From contig NZ_RPOK01000005.1 in the NCBI RefSeq assembly GCF_003820355.1, positions 1 through 64,000 on the forward strand: a stretch of 64,000 nucleotides of DNA, given 5' to 3'. Source of the DNA: Paralteromonas sediminis. Its GTDB lineage: Bacteria; Pseudomonadota; Gammaproteobacteria; Enterobacterales; Alteromonadaceae. The number at the start of each line of letters is the position of its first letter. The stretch's first letter is position 1. A model generated the notes under the pieces. The model saw nothing but the letters and a program-made list of their open reading frames with translations. It did not search any database and had not been told where the DNA came from. Below are positions 1 to 11,959 of the stretch, in pieces. The translations under genes were made by a program, and so were the position numbers.

Positions 1-132
<132 letters not shown>

Positions 133-174
133 CTAAGTTAAAAGTCCGACCCAAAATAGACCGGACCGAACCTT

Positions 175-2277
175 TTACATTCTTGAATCAATTATTGCCC
201 GAGCCACATTGTTTGGTGCTTCAGAATAATTGAAAAACTCCATCGAATAGGACGCTCTGCCTTGCGTCTGTGAACGCAGGTCCGTCGCATATCCGAACAT
301 TTCAGACAGTGGTACCTTGGCACGTACTATCTTAATGCCAGCGACCCCTTCTTCCATTCCTTCGATGATGCCGCGACGACGATTCAAGTCGCCAACCACG
401 TCACCCATCCAATCTTCTGGTGTAGTGACCTCTACTTTCATTGTAGGTTCAAGTAACACTGGGTTAGCTTCAGAAGCTCCCTTTTTGAACCCCATAGAAC
501 CGGCGATCTTAAACGCCATTTCAGAAGAGTCAACATCATGATATGAACCATCAAACAAAGTAACCTTTACATCCAGAACGGGATAGCCCGCCAAGACACC
601 ATTTTGCATTTGCTCTTGGATGCCTTTGTCTACAGCTGGAATGTACTCTCTTGGCACTACTCCGCCAACAATTTCATTGACGAATTCATATCCTTTGCCT
701 TCTTCCTGTGGCTCAATTTTGAGCCATACATGACCAAACTGGCCACGTCCACCAGACTGGCGAACAAACTTACCTTCTACTTCTACTGCGGAACGCAAGG
801 TCTCACGATAGGCAACCTGAGGCTTGCCCACGTTACACTCTACTTTAAATTCTCGCTTCATGCGGTCGACAATAATGTCGAGGTGCAACTCGCCCATGCC
901 TGAAATTATGGTCTGGCCGCTCTCTTCGTCTGTTTTCACTCGGAAGGACGGGTCTTCTGCTGCCAGCTTACCTAGTGCTAGGCCCATTTTTTCCTGATCA
1001 GCTTGCGACCTTGGTTCAACGGCGATGGAAATCACGGGTTCCGGGAACTCCATCCGCTCTAATGTGATGACACTGTTTGGGTCACAAAGCGTATCACCGG
1101 TGGTGACGTCCTTAAGTCCAATAGCAGCAGCTATATCTCCCGCACGGACTTCTTTCAGCTCTTCACGGTCTTTTGAGTGCATTTGCACAATACGGCCGAA
1201 ACGTTCACGCTTGCCTTTAACAGGATTGTAGACAGTATCGCCTGTTTTAACGACACCCGAGTAACAACGGAAAAAAGTCAGCGTGCCGACAAAGGGATCG
1301 GTAGCAATTTTAAACGCCAACGCAGAAAACGGTTCATTGTCATCTGCATGACGCTCTGATTCTGTTTCATTTTTATCGTCTAACACGCCCTTAATTGCAG
1401 GAATATCCGTGGGAGACGGTAAAAATTGTATTACTGCATCCAATACCGCTTGTACACCCTTGTTTTTAAATGCACTACCACAAGTAGCAAGCACGATTTC
1501 GTTATTTAGGGTACGTGTACGAAGGCCCTCGATGATTTGGGATTCACTGAGCTCACCTTCTTCTAGATAAGCGTCCATCAAGGCTTCATTAGCTTCAGCG
1601 GCGGCTTCAACTAATTCATTGCGGTATTGCTCTGCTTTGTCCATTAACGCAGCCGGTATGTCTTCATAGGTAAATGTCATACCCTGATCGGCAGCATTCC
1701 AGTTAATGGCTTTCATTTTGATCAAATCAATGACGCCACTGAACTCTTCTTCGGCACCAATGTTTAATTGAATAGGGACACATGTTGCACCCAAACGATC
1801 TCGGATTTGATTAACAACACGGTCAAAGTCTGCACCCGCACGATCCATTTTGTTAACGAATACCATGCGAGGTACAGAATACTTGTCAGCTTGACGCCAA
1901 ACGGTTTCAGACTGAGGTTCAACACCAGATGACCCGCAAAACACAACCACAGCACCATCAAGTACGCGCAGTGAGCGCTCTACTTCAATGGTAAAGTCAA
2001 CGTGTCCAGGCGTATCAATTATATTAATACGGTGCTGATCAAACTGCTGCTCCATCCCTTGCCAAAAGCAAGTTGTTGCAGCAGAGGTGATCGTAATGCC
2101 CCGCTCTTGTTCCTGCTCCATCCAGTCCATAGTAGCAGCGCCATCATGGACCTCGCCTATCTTGTGAGACAGACCTGTGTAAAACAGAACGCGCTCGGTG
2201 GTAGTGGTTTTACCCGCATCCACGTGCGCCACAATGCCAATATTACGATATCGTTCAATCGGGGTTTGACGGGGCAT
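175..2277 (-). CDS. fusA: Elongation factor G
   Basis: This encodes the 700-residue GTPase that drives ribosomal translocation and, with the recycling factor, ribosome recycling in the cytoplasm. The P-loop [13 protein letters not shown] is near residue 20, the switch/G3 motif DTPGHVDF near residue 88-95 and the G4 motif NKMD near residue 142. The length is typical of bacterial EF-G (about 700). The C-terminal domains are intact, with the conserved GEGxxxDL-like region GMGELHLDI near residue 462. It is the third gene of the str operon, 30 bases after rpsG and 54 bases before tuf. No unusual features were seen. Confidence 0.98.
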   Translation of the reverse strand: MPRQTPIERYRNIGIVAHVDAGKTTTTERVLFYTGLSHKIGEVHDGAATMDWMEQEQERGITITSAATTCFWQGMEQQFDQHRINIIDTPGHVDFTIEVERSLRVLDGAVVVFCGSSGVEPQSETVWRQADKYSVPRMVFVNKMDRAGADFDRVVNQIRDRLGATCVPIQLNIGAEEEFSGVIDLIKMKAINWNAADQGMTFTYEDIPAALMDKAEQYRNELVEAAAEANEALMDAYLEEGELSESQIIEGLRTRTLNNEIVLATCGSAFKNKGVQAVLDAVIQFLPSPTDIPAIKGVLDDKNETESERHADDNEPFSALAFKIATDPFVGTLTFFRCYSGVVKTGDTVYNPVKGKRERFGRIVQMHSKDREELKEVRAGDIAAAIGLKDVTTGDTLCDPNSVITLERMEFPEPVISIAVEPRSQADQEKMGLALGKLAAEDPSFRVKTDEESGQTIISGMGELHLDIIVDRMKREFKVECNVGKPQVAYRETLRSAVEVEGKFVRQSGGRGQFGHVWLKIEPQEEGKGYEFVNEIVGGVVPREYIPAVDKGIQEQMQNGVLAGYPVLDVKVTLFDGSYHDVDSSEMAFKIAGSMGFKKGASEANPVLLEPTMKVEVTTPEDWMGDVVGDLNRRRGIIEGMEEGVAGIKIVRAKVPLSEMFGYATDLRSQTQGRASYSMEFFNYSEAPNNVARAIIDSRM

Positions 2278-2307
2278 TTGTATTTCTCAGTCCTTATTAA
2301 CCTTGGA

Positions 2308-2778
2308 TTACCAACGGTAATGAGCAAACGCTTTGTTTGCTTCAGCCATACGGTGAACGTCTTCACGCTTCTTAACCGCAGAGCCTTTGTTGTCAGCTGC
2401 ATCGAGCATTTCTGCAGCAAGACGCTGAGCCATGGATTTTTCACCACGTTTACGAGCGGCTTCTACTAGCCAGCGCATACCTAACGCGTTACGACGAACT
2501 GGACGTACTTCAACAGGAACCTGATAAGTAGAACCACCAACACGACGAGACTTAACCTCGACTGTTGGGCGGATGTTGTCCAATGCGTCTTCAAATACGT
2601 TTAGATGCTCTTTGCCAGTTTTTTCAGCAACAATATCAAGCGCGCCGTATACGATTTTCTCAGCAGTTGATTTTTTGCCGTCTAACATAACGACATTCAT
2701 GAATTTAGCCAGCAATTGCGACTTAAATTTAGGGTCTGGTAGGATCTTACGTTGACCTACGACTCGTCTTCTAGGCAT
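2308..2778 (-). CDS. rpsG: 30S ribosomal protein S7
   Basis: This 156-residue primary 16S rRNA-binding protein of the small subunit head begins [18 protein letters not shown], the family's conserved N-terminus, and carries the S7 signature ([14 protein letters not shown] region, residues about 36-50). Its length matches E. coli-type S7. It sits second in the str operon between rpsL (77 bases upstream) and fusA (30 bases downstream). In E. coli S7 is the translational repressor of this operon. The rpsL-rpsG gap here keeps the sequence block expected of that operator and is listed separately. Confidence 0.98.
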   Translation of the reverse strand: MPRRRVVGQRKILPDPKFKSQLLAKFMNVVMLDGKKSTAEKIVYGALDIVAEKTGKEHLNVFEDALDNIRPTVEVKSRRVGGSTYQVPVEVRPVRRNALGMRWLVEAARKRGEKSMAQRLAAEMLDAADNKGSAVKKREDVHRMAEANKAFAHYRW

Positions 2779-2855
2779 TTCTCTAATCTCCGTAGAATTT
2801 CAGGTATAACCCAAAACAATAATTACTTCAGTTTGGCCTTACTAACGGAGTACCG
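2779..2855 (-). promoter_or_regulatory. Probable S7 translational operator in the rpsL-rpsG gap
   Basis: On the minus strand this 77-base intercistronic gap contains ACTCCGTTAGTAAGGCCAAAC-like sequence directly after the rpsL stop, and a second CGGAG just before the rpsG start (reads CTACGGAG). As I recall it, the E. coli str operon has a very similar block here (TCTCCGTTAAGTAAGGCC), to which S7 binds to repress rpsG and fusA translation. The resemblance is by eye. The folding and S7 contacts are inferred from the family, not shown. Confidence 0.5.
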
Positions 2856-3230
2856 TTAAGACTTGGGCCGCTTCGCGCCGTACTTAGAACGGGCTTGCTT
2901 ACGATCGTTTACGCCAGCGCAGTCAAGCGTGCCGCGAACAGTGTGATAACGTACACCTGGAAGGTCTTTAACACGACCACCACGGATTAGTACAACACTG
3001 TGCTCTTGTAGGTTGTGGCCTTCACCGCCGATGTATGAAGAAACTTCAAAACCGTTGGTCAAACGCACACGACAAACTTTACGCAGTGCAGAGTTTGGTT
3101 TCTTTGGCGTAGTGGTGTACACACGGGTACAAACACCACGACGTTGTGGACAAGCTTGTAGAGCAGCAACGTTGCTTTTTTCAACGGGCTTTCTACGCGG
3201 CTTGCGCACTAACTGGTTAACTGTTGCCAT
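2856..3230 (-). CDS. rpsL: 30S ribosomal protein S12
   Basis: This is the 124-residue S12 protein of the decoding centre, first gene of the str operon. The conserved loop [14 protein letters not shown] is present, with the lysine corresponding to E. coli K43 unchanged, and the second loop reads KDLPGVRYH, also wild type. The sequence therefore shows none of the classic streptomycin-resistance replacements. The start is ATG at 3230, preceded by GGAGC about eight bases away. Transcription most likely starts near 3328 from the promoter at 3335-3363, giving a leader of about 100 bases that contains a terminator-like hairpin. Confidence 0.98.
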   Translation of the reverse strand: MATVNQLVRKPRRKPVEKSNVAALQACPQRRGVCTRVYTTTPKKPNSALRKVCRVRLTNGFEVSSYIGGEGHNLQEHSVVLIRGGRVKDLPGVRYHTVRGTLDCAGVNDRKQARSKYGAKRPKS

Positions 3231-3255
3231 TAACTAGCTCCTGATTAAAAACTAC

Positions 3256-3276
3256 AAAAACCCGACTATGTCGGGT
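3256..3276 (-). terminator. Terminator-like hairpin in the rpsL leader
   Basis: On the minus strand a perfect 7-bp stem, ACCCGAC / GTCGGGT with a 3-base loop, is followed at once by five T residues. This is the shape of an intrinsic terminator. It would end rpoBC transcripts, but it also lies downstream of the rpsL promoter (3335-3363) and upstream of the rpsL start (3230), so str-operon transcripts must also pass it. The position suggests attenuation or partial termination rather than a simple operon end. Confidence 0.7.
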
Positions 3277-3334
3277 CATATTCATAAGGCGGTAGTGATG
3301 CTCGTCAATACCGCACCCAAAATTGGGTCGCGGA

Positions 3335-3363
3335 ATATTAAAGATCAACTACCGCCCTGTCAA
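3335..3363 (-). promoter_or_regulatory. Sigma70 promoter of the rpsL-rpsG-fusA-tuf operon
   Basis: Minus strand: the -35 box is TTGACA (3358-3363), the spacer is 17 bases and the -10 box is TAATAT (3335-3340), followed by a GC-rich discriminator (TCCGCGACCC). The GC-rich discriminator is typical of stringently controlled ribosomal promoters. It lies just after the rpoC stop codon, so the str operon can be transcribed independently of rpoBC. A short inverted repeat, ACCCAA-AA-TTGGGT (3315-3328), begins about where transcription should start. Confidence 0.8.
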
Positions 3364-3387
3364 GACTTACAGCGGACTGTACAGAAA

Positions 3388-6300
3388 TTATTCGCTGTCG
3401 CTGCCTTGTTCTACCTCAGCATTTAATGCTTCAGTCAATGCCTGTTCAGCTTCGCTTGCTGATACCGTTAGCTCTTCGATATCGGCTGCGCGCTGTTGAG
3501 CACGTTTTTGGTGATAAGCAAATCCAGTCCCTGCTGGGATCAAGCGTCCAACAATAACGTTTTCTTTAAGACCACGCAGATCGTCTTCTTTGCCCTGCAC
3601 TGCTGCTTCGGTCAATACGCGCGTAGTTTCCTGGAACGACGCCGCTGAAATGAACGATTCAGTAGACAGTGATGCCTTAGTGATACCAAGCAATTGTGTT
3701 TCATAAAGCGCTGGCAATTTGCCCTGACGCTCAAGTTCACGGTTGGCAATCTTCACAGCTGACACTTCAACCTGCTCTCCTTCAAGGAACTGGCTGTCGC
3801 CTGGCGCTGTGATAAGGCACTTACGAAGCATTTGACGAATAACAACTTCAATATGCTTATCGTTAATTTTTACACCCTGCAGGCGGTAAACTTCTTGTAC
3901 TTCGTTAACGATGTAGTTTGCGACAGCACTAATACCACGTAGGCGCAAGATATCATGCGGTGACTCTGGGCCATCAGCAATAACTTCGCCTTTTTCTACA
4001 GACTCACCTTCAAACACGTTAAGCTGACGCCACTTAGGAATCATCTCCTCATATGGATCGCCGTCTTTCGGTGTTATAACAAGACGCTTCTTACCTTTTG
4101 TTTCTTTACCGAAACCAATACTACCGCTGATTTCAGCAAGAATGGCAGGCTCTTTAGGCTTACGCGCTTCAAACAAGTCCGCAACCCTTGGTAGACCACC
4201 GGTAATATCACGTGTTTTTGAGCTTTCCTGAGGAATACGCGCTAACACGTCACCCGTATTTGCTACCTTACCGTCACTGGCCTCGATAGTCGTGAAGCTA
4301 GGTAGGCGTATTTCCTGCAAGCCCACTTCGTCACTGTCGAGGATAAGTTTAGGCTCTTTAGCATTCACTTTCGTAAGGTCTTTAACCACAATACGTGTTA
4401 GGCCCGTGAGCTCGTCCTGCTGCATTTCCGTGTTGCTGTCATCAATGTCAGCAAAACTGATTTTTGAATCACGCTCAAGTACGATGGGGTGACTGTGCGG
4501 ATCCCAGTTAGCCACAATCTCGCCCGCTGCTACGGCTGCACCGTCATCAGTGGTCAAAATAGCGCCGTAAGGCACCTTATAACGCTCTTTCTCACGACCA
4601 TGGTCGTCAATGATAGTTAGCTCAGTTGAACGAGAAACAATCACCACTTTGTTGTCTGAGTTACGGACAAACTTAGCGTTGTGCATCTTAAGGCTACCGT
4701 CGCTCTTAACCTGCACACTGTTTTCAGCAGACGCTCTTGATGCCGCACCACCAATGTGGAAGGTACGCATGGTAAGCTGTGTACCCGGCTCACCGATTGA
4801 CTGAGCAGCAATAACACCTACAGATTCACCGTGGCCGACCATATGTCCACGTGCAAGGTCACGACCGTAACACTTAGCACATACACCAAAGTCATTGTCA
4901 CAGGTAATAACGGAACGTACTTTAACCTGATCAACTGAATTGGCTTCAAGCATGTCTACCAGCTGCTCGTCTAGCATTACGTTACGCTCAACCAGAACTT
5001 CGTCAGTACCAGGCTTAACAACGTCTTCCGCTACAACACGTCCAAGTACGCGTTCGCGCAATGGTTCAACAACGTCTCCACCTTCGATGAGAGGTGACAT
5101 GGTCACACCTTCGTAAGTACCACAGTCTTCTTGGGTAATTACCAAGTCTTGTGCAACGTCTACCAAACGACGCGTTAGGTATCCAGAGTTAGCCGTCTTC
5201 AGTGCCGTATCGGCCAAACCTTTACGCGCACCGTGCGTAGAGATAAAGTACTGAAGTACGTTTAGACCTTCACGGAAGTTAGCCGTAATAGGCGTTTCGA
5301 TGATTGAGCCATCTGGTTTAGCCATTAGGCCACGCATACCCGCTAACTGACGAATCTGAGCAGCACTACCACGAGCACCGGAGTCAGCCATCATGAAGAC
5401 AGAGTTGAACGACTGCTGTTCTTCCTCTTCGCCATCACGATTAATAACGGTTTCAGTCTTCAGGTTATCCATCATGGCCTTAGCGACTTTTTCGTTAGCA
5501 TTTGACCAGATATCGATAACTTTGTTGTAGCGCTCACCAGCGGTAACAAGACCGTTTTGGAACTGTTCCTGAATCTCAACAACTTCGGCTTCAGCAGCGT
5601 CGATAATGTCCTTTTTCGCTTCCGGGATAACCATATCATCAATACCAACAGACGCACCCGCGATCATCGCGTAGTGGAAACCGGTATACATAATTTGGTC
5701 AGCAGCAATAACGGTGTCTTTCAGTCCAAGTGTACGGTAACAAGCATTCAACAGTTTTGAAATCTGCTTTTTGCCCATTGCTTGGTTGATGATTTCAAAT
5801 GGCAAACCTTGTGGCAATATCAGTGAGAATATTGCTCGACCTACTGTGGTATCAGTTAGGGTAATCTTTTCTACCTTTGAACCGTCTTCAGCAACATCGT
5901 ATTCTGTGATACGAACCTTCACGCGTGAATGCAATTCAGCATTACCAGTACGGTATGCTTTTTCCGCTTCGTGCGGGCTGGTAAACACCATGCCTTCGCC
6001 TTTGCCGTTTACCTTATCGCGTGTCAGGTAGTACAAGCCCAATACAACGTCTTGTGAAGGTACGATAATCGGCTCACCGTTGGCTGGTGAAAGAATATTA
6101 TTGGTAGACATCATCAGGGCACGAGCTTCTAGCTGTGCTTCGATGGTCAAAGGTACGTGCACGGCCATTTGGTCACCGTCGAAGTCAGCGTTGTACGCCG
6201 CACATACCAATGGGTGTAGCTGAATGGCCTTACCTTCAATTAGGGTTGGCTCAAATGCCTGTATACCAAGGCGGTGAAGCGTTGGCGCACGGTTAAGCAA

Positions 6301-7563
6301 TACAGGGTGTTCGCGGATAACGTCATCCAGGACGTCCCATACCTCTGGGGCTTCGCGCTCTACTAACTTCTTAGCAGCCTTGATTGTTGTTGCTAATCCA
6401 CGGCCTTCTAATTTGCCGTAAATGAAAGGCTTGAACAATTCCAATGCCATCTTCTTAGGAAGACCACACTGGTGAAGACGCAAAGTAGGACCAACGGTGA
6501 TTACAGAACGACCTGAGTAATCTACACGCTTACCAAGCAAGTTCTGACGGAAACGACCTTGTTTACCTTTGATCATATCGGCCAAAGATTTAAGAGGACG
6601 CTTGTTAGAGCCAGTAATGGCACGACCGCGACGACCGTTATCCAATAACGCATCTACCGCTTCCTGTAACATACGCTTTTCGTTGCGTACGATGATGTCA
6701 GGCGCTGCAAGGTCTAGAAGACGCTTAAGGCGGTTGTTACGGTTAATAACACGACGGTATAAGTCGTTCAGGTCAGACGTTGCAAAACGGCCGCCATCAA
6801 GCGGTACCAACGGACGAAGATCAGGTGGCAATACAGGCAGTACTGTCATGATCATCCACTCTGGCTTGTTGCCAGATTGTTGGAAAGACTCTAATAACTT
6901 CAAGCGCTTAGTGATTTTCTTGCGTTTAGTTTCAGAGTTGATGCTTGGCAATTCTTCGCGCATTTCAGCAACGTCAGCGTCAACATCAAGATGCTTGAGC
7001 AATTCAAATACGGCTTCTGCACCCATTTTAGCGTCGAACTCATCGCCGTGCTCTTCTAAAGAATCCAAATACTCTTCTTCAGAAAGAAGTTGGCTGCGCT
7101 CAAGCGTAGTCATGCCAGGCTCAGTCACTACGTAGCTTTCGAAATACAGCACGCGTTCAATATCGCGCAATGTCATATCAAGCATCAAACCAATACGAGA
7201 CGGTAGTGATTTGAGGAACCAGATGTGTGCAACTGGGCTAGCCAGTTCAATGTGACCCATGCGCTCACGACGCACTTTCGTCAACGTAACTTCTACACCA
7301 CATTTCTCACAGATAACACCACGGTGCTTAAGTCGCTTGTACTTACCGCACAAACACTCGTAGTCTTTTACTGGTCCGAAGATACGGGCACAGAACAACC
7401 CGTCGCGTTCTGGCTTGAACGTACGGTAATTAATCGTTTCAGGCTTTTTCACCTCACCGTATGACCATGAACGGATCATATCAGGTGATGCAAGACCGAT
7501 TCGAATATTGTCGAACTCTTCAGTCTTGTTTTGTTGCTTTAGAAACTTGAGTAAGTCTTTCAC
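3388..7563 (-). CDS. rpoC: RNA polymerase subunit beta-prime
   Basis: This is the 1391-residue largest subunit of RNA polymerase; with RpoB it forms the active centre. The N-terminal zinc-binding region reads ECLCGKYK...CEKCGVEV (residues about 69-92), and the catalytic magnesium-binding motif NADFDGDQM is near residue 458-466. The second zinc site, [16 protein letters not shown], lies in the 880-900 region. Length and organisation match gammaproteobacterial beta-prime (about 1400). It follows rpoB after an 85-base gap that holds a strong hairpin. No anomalies were noticed. Confidence 0.98.
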   Translation of the reverse strand: MKDLLKFLKQQNKTEEFDNIRIGLASPDMIRSWSYGEVKKPETINYRTFKPERDGLFCARIFGPVKDYECLCGKYKRLKHRGVICEKCGVEVTLTKVRRERMGHIELASPVAHIWFLKSLPSRIGLMLDMTLRDIERVLYFESYVVTEPGMTTLERSQLLSEEEYLDSLEEHGDEFDAKMGAEAVFELLKHLDVDADVAEMREELPSINSETKRKKITKRLKLLESFQQSGNKPEWMIMTVLPVLPPDLRPLVPLDGGRFATSDLNDLYRRVINRNNRLKRLLDLAAPDIIVRNEKRMLQEAVDALLDNGRRGRAITGSNKRPLKSLADMIKGKQGRFRQNLLGKRVDYSGRSVITVGPTLRLHQCGLPKKMALELFKPFIYGKLEGRGLATTIKAAKKLVEREAPEVWDVLDDVIREHPVLLNRAPTLHRLGIQAFEPTLIEGKAIQLHPLVCAAYNADFDGDQMAVHVPLTIEAQLEARALMMSTNNILSPANGEPIIVPSQDVVLGLYYLTRDKVNGKGEGMVFTSPHEAEKAYRTGNAELHSRVKVRITEYDVAEDGSKVEKITLTDTTVGRAIFSLILPQGLPFEIINQAMGKKQISKLLNACYRTLGLKDTVIAADQIMYTGFHYAMIAGASVGIDDMVIPEAKKDIIDAAEAEVVEIQEQFQNGLVTAGERYNKVIDIWSNANEKVAKAMMDNLKTETVINRDGEEEEQQSFNSVFMMADSGARGSAAQIRQLAGMRGLMAKPDGSIIETPITANFREGLNVLQYFISTHGARKGLADTALKTANSGYLTRRLVDVAQDLVITQEDCGTYEGVTMSPLIEGGDVVEPLRERVLGRVVAEDVVKPGTDEVLVERNVMLDEQLVDMLEANSVDQVKVRSVITCDNDFGVCAKCYGRDLARGHMVGHGESVGVIAAQSIGEPGTQLTMRTFHIGGAASRASAENSVQVKSDGSLKMHNAKFVRNSDNKVVIVSRSTELTIIDDHGREKERYKVPYGAILTTDDGAAVAAGEIVANWDPHSHPIVLERDSKISFADIDDSNTEMQQDELTGLTRIVVKDLTKVNAKEPKLILDSDEVGLQEIRLPSFTTIEASDGKVANTGDVLARIPQESSKTRDITGGLPRVADLFEARKPKEPAILAEISGSIGFGKETKGKKRLVITPKDGDPYEEMIPKWRQLNVFEGESVEKGEVIADGPESPHDILRLRGISAVANYIVNEVQEVYRLQGVKINDKHIEVVIRQMLRKCLITAPGDSQFLEGEQVEVSAVKIANRELERQGKLPALYETQLLGITKASLSTESFISAASFQETTRVLTEAAVQGKEDDLRGLKENVIVGRLIPAGTGFAYHQKRAQQRAADIEELTVSASEAEQALTEALNAEVEQGSDSE

Positions 7564-7594
7564 ATTTTTCTCCCAGCGGAGTCAGTTTCTCACA

Positions 7595-7623
7595 GCCCGG
7601 CATTAATCCAACTAATGCCGGGC
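7595..7623 (-). repeat. 11-bp inverted repeat between rpoB and rpoC
   Basis: GCCCGGCATTA (7595-7605) pairs perfectly with TAATGCCGGGC (7613-7623) around a 7-base loop. It lies in the 85-base rpoB-rpoC gap, 25 bases after the rpoB stop codon. There is no T-run on either side, so it is not a standard intrinsic terminator. In an mRNA it would form a very stable hairpin that could stabilise the rpoB 3' end or serve as a processing site. The function is inferred only from position. Confidence 0.7.
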
Positions 7624-7648
7624 CATCCTAACAATTTTCAGCGTCGGC

Positions 7649-10600
7649 TTAGTTTTCTTCTAGCTCGATGTTGATACCCAATGAACGGATTTCCTTCAAC
7701 AATACGTTGAATGATTCAGGCATGCCTGGCTCCATTCTGTGGTCGCCGTCAACGATGTTTTTATACATCTTAGTACGGCCGTTAACGTCATCAGACTTAA
7801 CGGTCAACATTTCTTGTAGGGTATAAGCAGCACCGTATGCTTCAAGTGCCCACACTTCCATCTCACCGAAGCGCTGACCACCAAACTGAGCTTTACCGCC
7901 CAACGGTTGCTGAGTAACCAAGCTGTAAGAACCGGTAGAACGCGCGTGCATCTTGTCATCAACCAAGTGATTGAGTTTCAACATGTACATGTAACCCACG
8001 GTTACTGGACGTTCAAACGCATTGCCTGTACGACCGTCAAACAAGGTAATCTGGCCGCTTTCAGGAATGTCACCTAACTTAAGCAGCGCTTTGATTTCTT
8101 GTTCAGTTGCGCCATCAAATACTGGCGTAGCAACTGGAAGACCTTTGCGCAGGTGCTGTGCAAGACGCTCGACTTCGCCATCAGTGAAGCTGTCAATATC
8201 GACCTCCTGACGCACGTTGCCCAATGCATATACTTCTTTGAGGAAGTCACGCATCTTAGCGATCTCTTGCTGTTCTTTGATCATGGCATCGATTTTTGCA
8301 CCAATACCATGGGCAGCCATACCTAAGTGAGTTTCAAGAATCTGACCAATGTTCATACGCGACGGTACACCCAATGGGTTGAGCACGATATCAACCGGGG
8401 TACCATTCTCGTCGTGTGGCATGTCTTCAACAGGGACAATGGTAGAAATAACACCTTTGTTACCATGACGACCGGCCATCTTGTCACCAGGCTGAATGTG
8501 ACGCTTCACTGCAAGGTATACTTTAACGATCTTGAGTACACCAGGCTGCAGGTCATCGCCTTGCGTGATCTTACGGCGCTTAATCTCATACTTCTTATCA
8601 AAGTCAGCTTTGATTTCAGCATGCTGTTCAGCAATTTGATCAAGTGCGTCTTGTGCATCCTGATCTTTCAACGTGATGTCGAACCATTTTTCACGCGGCA
8701 TGCTTTCCAGTTTGGCCTGGTCTACACCGCCTTGAATCAATAGATTCTCGGCACGAGCAAAGATACCGTCTGCAAGAATTGAAAACTCGTCGCCCAAGTC
8801 TTTCTTGACCTGACGAAGCTGCATGTCTTCAATCTCTAGCGCACGCTTGTCTTTTTCAACACCGTCACGAGTAAAGACTTGTACATCGATTACTGTGCCG
8901 TGAACACTGTTTGGAACACGTAGTGAGGTGTCTTTAACATCAGACGCTTTCTCACCAAAGATGGCTCTTAATAGCTTTTCTTCAGGTGTGAGCTGAGTTT
9001 CGCCTTTAGGTGTCACTTTACCCACTAAGATATCGCCGCCTTTCACTTCAGCACCAATATATACAACACCTGACTCGTCGAGCTTACCTAGCGCAGATTC
9101 ACCTACGTTAGGGATATCAGAGCTGATTTCTTCTGGCCCAAGTTTAGTATCACGCGCAATACAGCTTAGTTCCTGAATATGGATCGTTGTAAAGCGATCT
9201 TCTTGCGCTACGCGCTCAGAAATAAGGATTGAATCTTCAAAGTTATAACCGTTCCAAGGCATGAAGGCGATACGCATGTTCTGACCAAGGGCTAACTCAC
9301 CCAAGTCAGTAGACGGACCGTCTGCCAACACATCGCCCACGACAACTGGATCGCCAACGTTACAAGTAGGACGTTGGTTGATACAGGTGTTCTGATTGGA
9401 ACGCGTATATTTGGTAAGGTTATAGATGTCGATACCCGCTTCACCAGCTAGCATCTCTTCTTCGTTTACCTTCACAACAATACGGCTGGCGTCAACGTAA
9501 TCGATAACACCACCACGCTTAGCAACAACGGTTACACCGGAGTCAACCGCAACGGTTTTCTCCATACCTGTACCTACCAGCGGCTTGTCGGCACGCAATG
9601 TAGGAACAGCCTGACGTTGCATGTTTGATCCCATCAATGCACGGTTAGCATCATCGTGTTCAAGGAACGGGATAATGCTAGCGGCAATAGAAACGATCTG
9701 CTGCGGTGATACGTCCATATACTTGATGTCATCTTTTTGCATCAAAGTAGTCTCACCGCGATAACGGCAAGGGATAAGGTCTTCTTCCAATTCACCGTTG
9801 TCAGTTAGCGCAACGTTGGCCTGTGCTATTGCAAACTGCCCTTCTTCGATAGCTGACAAATAATCAATTTCATCAGTAACCACGCCATTGTCTACGCGAC
9901 GGTAAGGCGTTTCTAGGAAACCAAAATCATTGGTACGCGCAAAGCTTGATAGCGAGTTGATTAGACCGATGTTTGGTCCTTCAGGCGTTTCGATTGGACA
10001 CACACGACCGTAGTGGGTTGGATGTACGTCACGTACTTCAAAACCTGCACGTTCACGCGTCAGACCACCCGGCCCCAAAGCGGAAATACGGCGCTTGTGC
10101 GTCACTTCTGAAAGCGGGTTGTTTTGGTCCATGAACTGAGACAACTGGCTTGAACCAAAGAACTCTTTAACCGCCGCAGAAATAGGCTTAGCGTTGATAA
10201 GATCTTGAGGCATCACGTTGTCTAGGTCGCCCAAGCTCAAACGCTCTTTTACTGCACGCTCAACACGAACCAAACCTACACGGAACTGATTCTCTGCCAT
10301 TTCGCCCACTGAACGGATACGACGGTTACCTAGGTGATCAATATCATCTACTTCATCTTTACCGTCACGGATTTGGATAAGTTGCTTCATCACCGCAATG
10401 ATGTCGGCCTTATCCAAAGTTCCTTCGCCCGTCAATTCCTCTCGGCCAAGACGGCGATTGAACTTCATACGACCAACAGAAGATAGGTCATAGCGGTCTT
10501 CAGAGAAGAATAGATTGTCAAACAGGGTTTCGGCTGCGTCTTTAGTAGGTGGCTCACCCGGACGCATCATGCGATAAATTTCTACCAGCGCTTCCAAGCG

Positions 10601-11677
10601 GTTACTGGTGCCATCGATACGTAGGGTATCTGACATGTAAGCACCGTGATCCAGCTCATTGATGTATAACGTGTCAAAAGACGTTACCCCTGCATCGCTC
10701 AATTTAAGCAGGTTCTCTAATGTCACTTCATCATTGGCATTAATGACCACCTCACCAGACTCTTCGTCTGCGTAAGTCGCGGCATAAACACGGCCCACAA
10801 GGTATTCAGCCGGTACTTCCAGCTCAGTAATACCCGCTTTTTCAAGTGCTCGTGTGTGACGTGCCGAAATACGGCGGCCGGTTTCAACCAACACATTACC
10901 GTCGCCATCAATGATGTCGAACTGCGCAGTCTCACCGCGTAAACGGTCTGGAACGACTTCCATTTTTAATTTGTCGTCGTCTATGCGGACAGATACGGAG
11001 TCAAAAAACTCGTCCAATATCTCTTCGGTAGACATTTCCAGCGCGCGTAAAATAATTGACGCAGGAAGCTTACGACGACGATCTATACGAACAAATAAAT
11101 TGTCTTTCGGGTCGAATTCAAAATCTAACCAAGAGCCACGGTATGGAATAACGCGTGCGTTGTACAACACCTTGCCAGAAGAGTGTGTTTTACCCTTATC
11201 GTGGTCGAAGAATACACCCGGTGAACGGTGAAGCTGAGAAACGATTACACGTTCAGTACCATTAATTACAAAGGTACCGTTCTCAGTCATAAGGGGTATT
11301 TCACCCATGTAGACTTCTTGCTCTTTAATATCTTTTACCGTACCTGGTGCTGCTTCTTTATCAAACAACACCAAACGCAGTTTTACTCTTAACGGCGCAG
11401 AATAGGTGACGCCCCGAATTTGACATTCTTTTACGTCAAAAACAGGTTCGCCCAAGCGATAGCTTACAAATTGAAGCTCACTATTGCCTGAGTAACTTTT
11501 GATAGGAAAAACCGAACGAAATGCCGCTTCAAGCCCATATTGGCCGTCGACATCGATATCGATAAACTTTTTAAATGAATCTAGCTGAATTGAAAGGAGG
11601 TATGGTATTTCCAGTACCTGTGGGCGTTTGCCAAAATCCTTACGGATACGTTTCTTTTCGCTATAAGAGTAAACCAT
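7649..11677 (-). CDS. rpoB: RNA polymerase subunit beta
   Basis: This is the 1342-residue beta subunit, the same length as E. coli RpoB. The rifampicin-binding segment reads [20 protein letters not shown] followed by [10 protein letters not shown], which is wild type at the usual resistance positions. Other landmarks are the [10 protein letters not shown] segment and the catalytic-face motif [12 protein letters not shown]. It starts at ATG 11677, 282 bases after rplL. That long gap contains a terminator-type hairpin at 11892-11923, consistent with the known partial uncoupling of rpoB from rplL. Confidence 0.98.
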   Translation of the reverse strand: MVYSYSEKKRIRKDFGKRPQVLEIPYLLSIQLDSFKKFIDIDVDGQYGLEAAFRSVFPIKSYSGNSELQFVSYRLGEPVFDVKECQIRGVTYSAPLRVKLRLVLFDKEAAPGTVKDIKEQEVYMGEIPLMTENGTFVINGTERVIVSQLHRSPGVFFDHDKGKTHSSGKVLYNARVIPYRGSWLDFEFDPKDNLFVRIDRRRKLPASIILRALEMSTEEILDEFFDSVSVRIDDDKLKMEVVPDRLRGETAQFDIIDGDGNVLVETGRRISARHTRALEKAGITELEVPAEYLVGRVYAATYADEESGEVVINANDEVTLENLLKLSDAGVTSFDTLYINELDHGAYMSDTLRIDGTSNRLEALVEIYRMMRPGEPPTKDAAETLFDNLFFSEDRYDLSSVGRMKFNRRLGREELTGEGTLDKADIIAVMKQLIQIRDGKDEVDDIDHLGNRRIRSVGEMAENQFRVGLVRVERAVKERLSLGDLDNVMPQDLINAKPISAAVKEFFGSSQLSQFMDQNNPLSEVTHKRRISALGPGGLTRERAGFEVRDVHPTHYGRVCPIETPEGPNIGLINSLSSFARTNDFGFLETPYRRVDNGVVTDEIDYLSAIEEGQFAIAQANVALTDNGELEEDLIPCRYRGETTLMQKDDIKYMDVSPQQIVSIAASIIPFLEHDDANRALMGSNMQRQAVPTLRADKPLVGTGMEKTVAVDSGVTVVAKRGGVIDYVDASRIVVKVNEEEMLAGEAGIDIYNLTKYTRSNQNTCINQRPTCNVGDPVVVGDVLADGPSTDLGELALGQNMRIAFMPWNGYNFEDSILISERVAQEDRFTTIHIQELSCIARDTKLGPEEISSDIPNVGESALGKLDESGVVYIGAEVKGGDILVGKVTPKGETQLTPEEKLLRAIFGEKASDVKDTSLRVPNSVHGTVIDVQVFTRDGVEKDKRALEIEDMQLRQVKKDLGDEFSILADGIFARAENLLIQGGVDQAKLESMPREKWFDITLKDQDAQDALDQIAEQHAEIKADFDKKYEIKRRKITQGDDLQPGVLKIVKVYLAVKRHIQPGDKMAGRHGNKGVISTIVPVEDMPHDENGTPVDIVLNPLGVPSRMNIGQILETHLGMAAHGIGAKIDAMIKEQQEIAKMRDFLKEVYALGNVRQEVDIDSFTDGEVERLAQHLRKGLPVATPVFDGATEQEIKALLKLGDIPESGQITLFDGRTGNAFERPVTVGYMYMLKLNHLVDDKMHARSTGSYSLVTQQPLGGKAQFGGQRFGEMEVWALEAYGAAYTLQEMLTVKSDDVNGRTKMYKNIVDGDHRMEPGMPESFNVLLKEIRSLGINIELEEN

Positions 11678-11891
11678 GGGTTCCTCAGCCTGCTGATTTT
11701 AGACCCAACCTGTTACTTGAACTGAACAAGTAACAAACTTCCTTCACCCTTTTTCGGGCAATTTCACCAGCATACAACACTTTATGCTTCAGTTGGTAGC
11801 CAAGACCACGCATAAGTTGCCGGAAATTTGTCCGATTTGCGCTTATGTTGCGTTATGAGAAGGGATAAAAAACTCAATAACGCTACAGCGC

Positions 11892-11923
11892 AAAAAGGCT
11901 GGTGGTTCAAAAAACCACCAGCC
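11892..11923 (-). terminator. rplL-rpoB attenuator/terminator
   Basis: Minus strand: an 11-bp perfect stem, GGCTGGTGGTT / AACCACCAGCC, with a 5-base loop is followed by five T residues, directly after the rplL stop. In E. coli a partial terminator at this place lets most transcripts stop after rplL, so that L7/L12 is made in excess over RpoB and RpoC. The same role is inferred here because no promoter between it and rpoB is obvious. The rest of the gap (11678-11891) could hold the RNase III site known from E. coli, but I could not define it. Confidence 0.85.
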
Positions 11924-11959
11924 TATGCCAATTAAGGCAAGTAAACTGACAACGTCAGA

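Noticed and set aside
2002-2469. 155-residue open frame on the plus strand
   Set aside because: Runs across the ends of fusA and rpsG on the opposite strand; no recognisable domain.
6569-7135. 188-residue open frame on the plus strand
   Set aside because: Antisense to rpoC; rich in Arg and Ser as expected from the reverse reading of a conserved gene, with no ribosome binding site.
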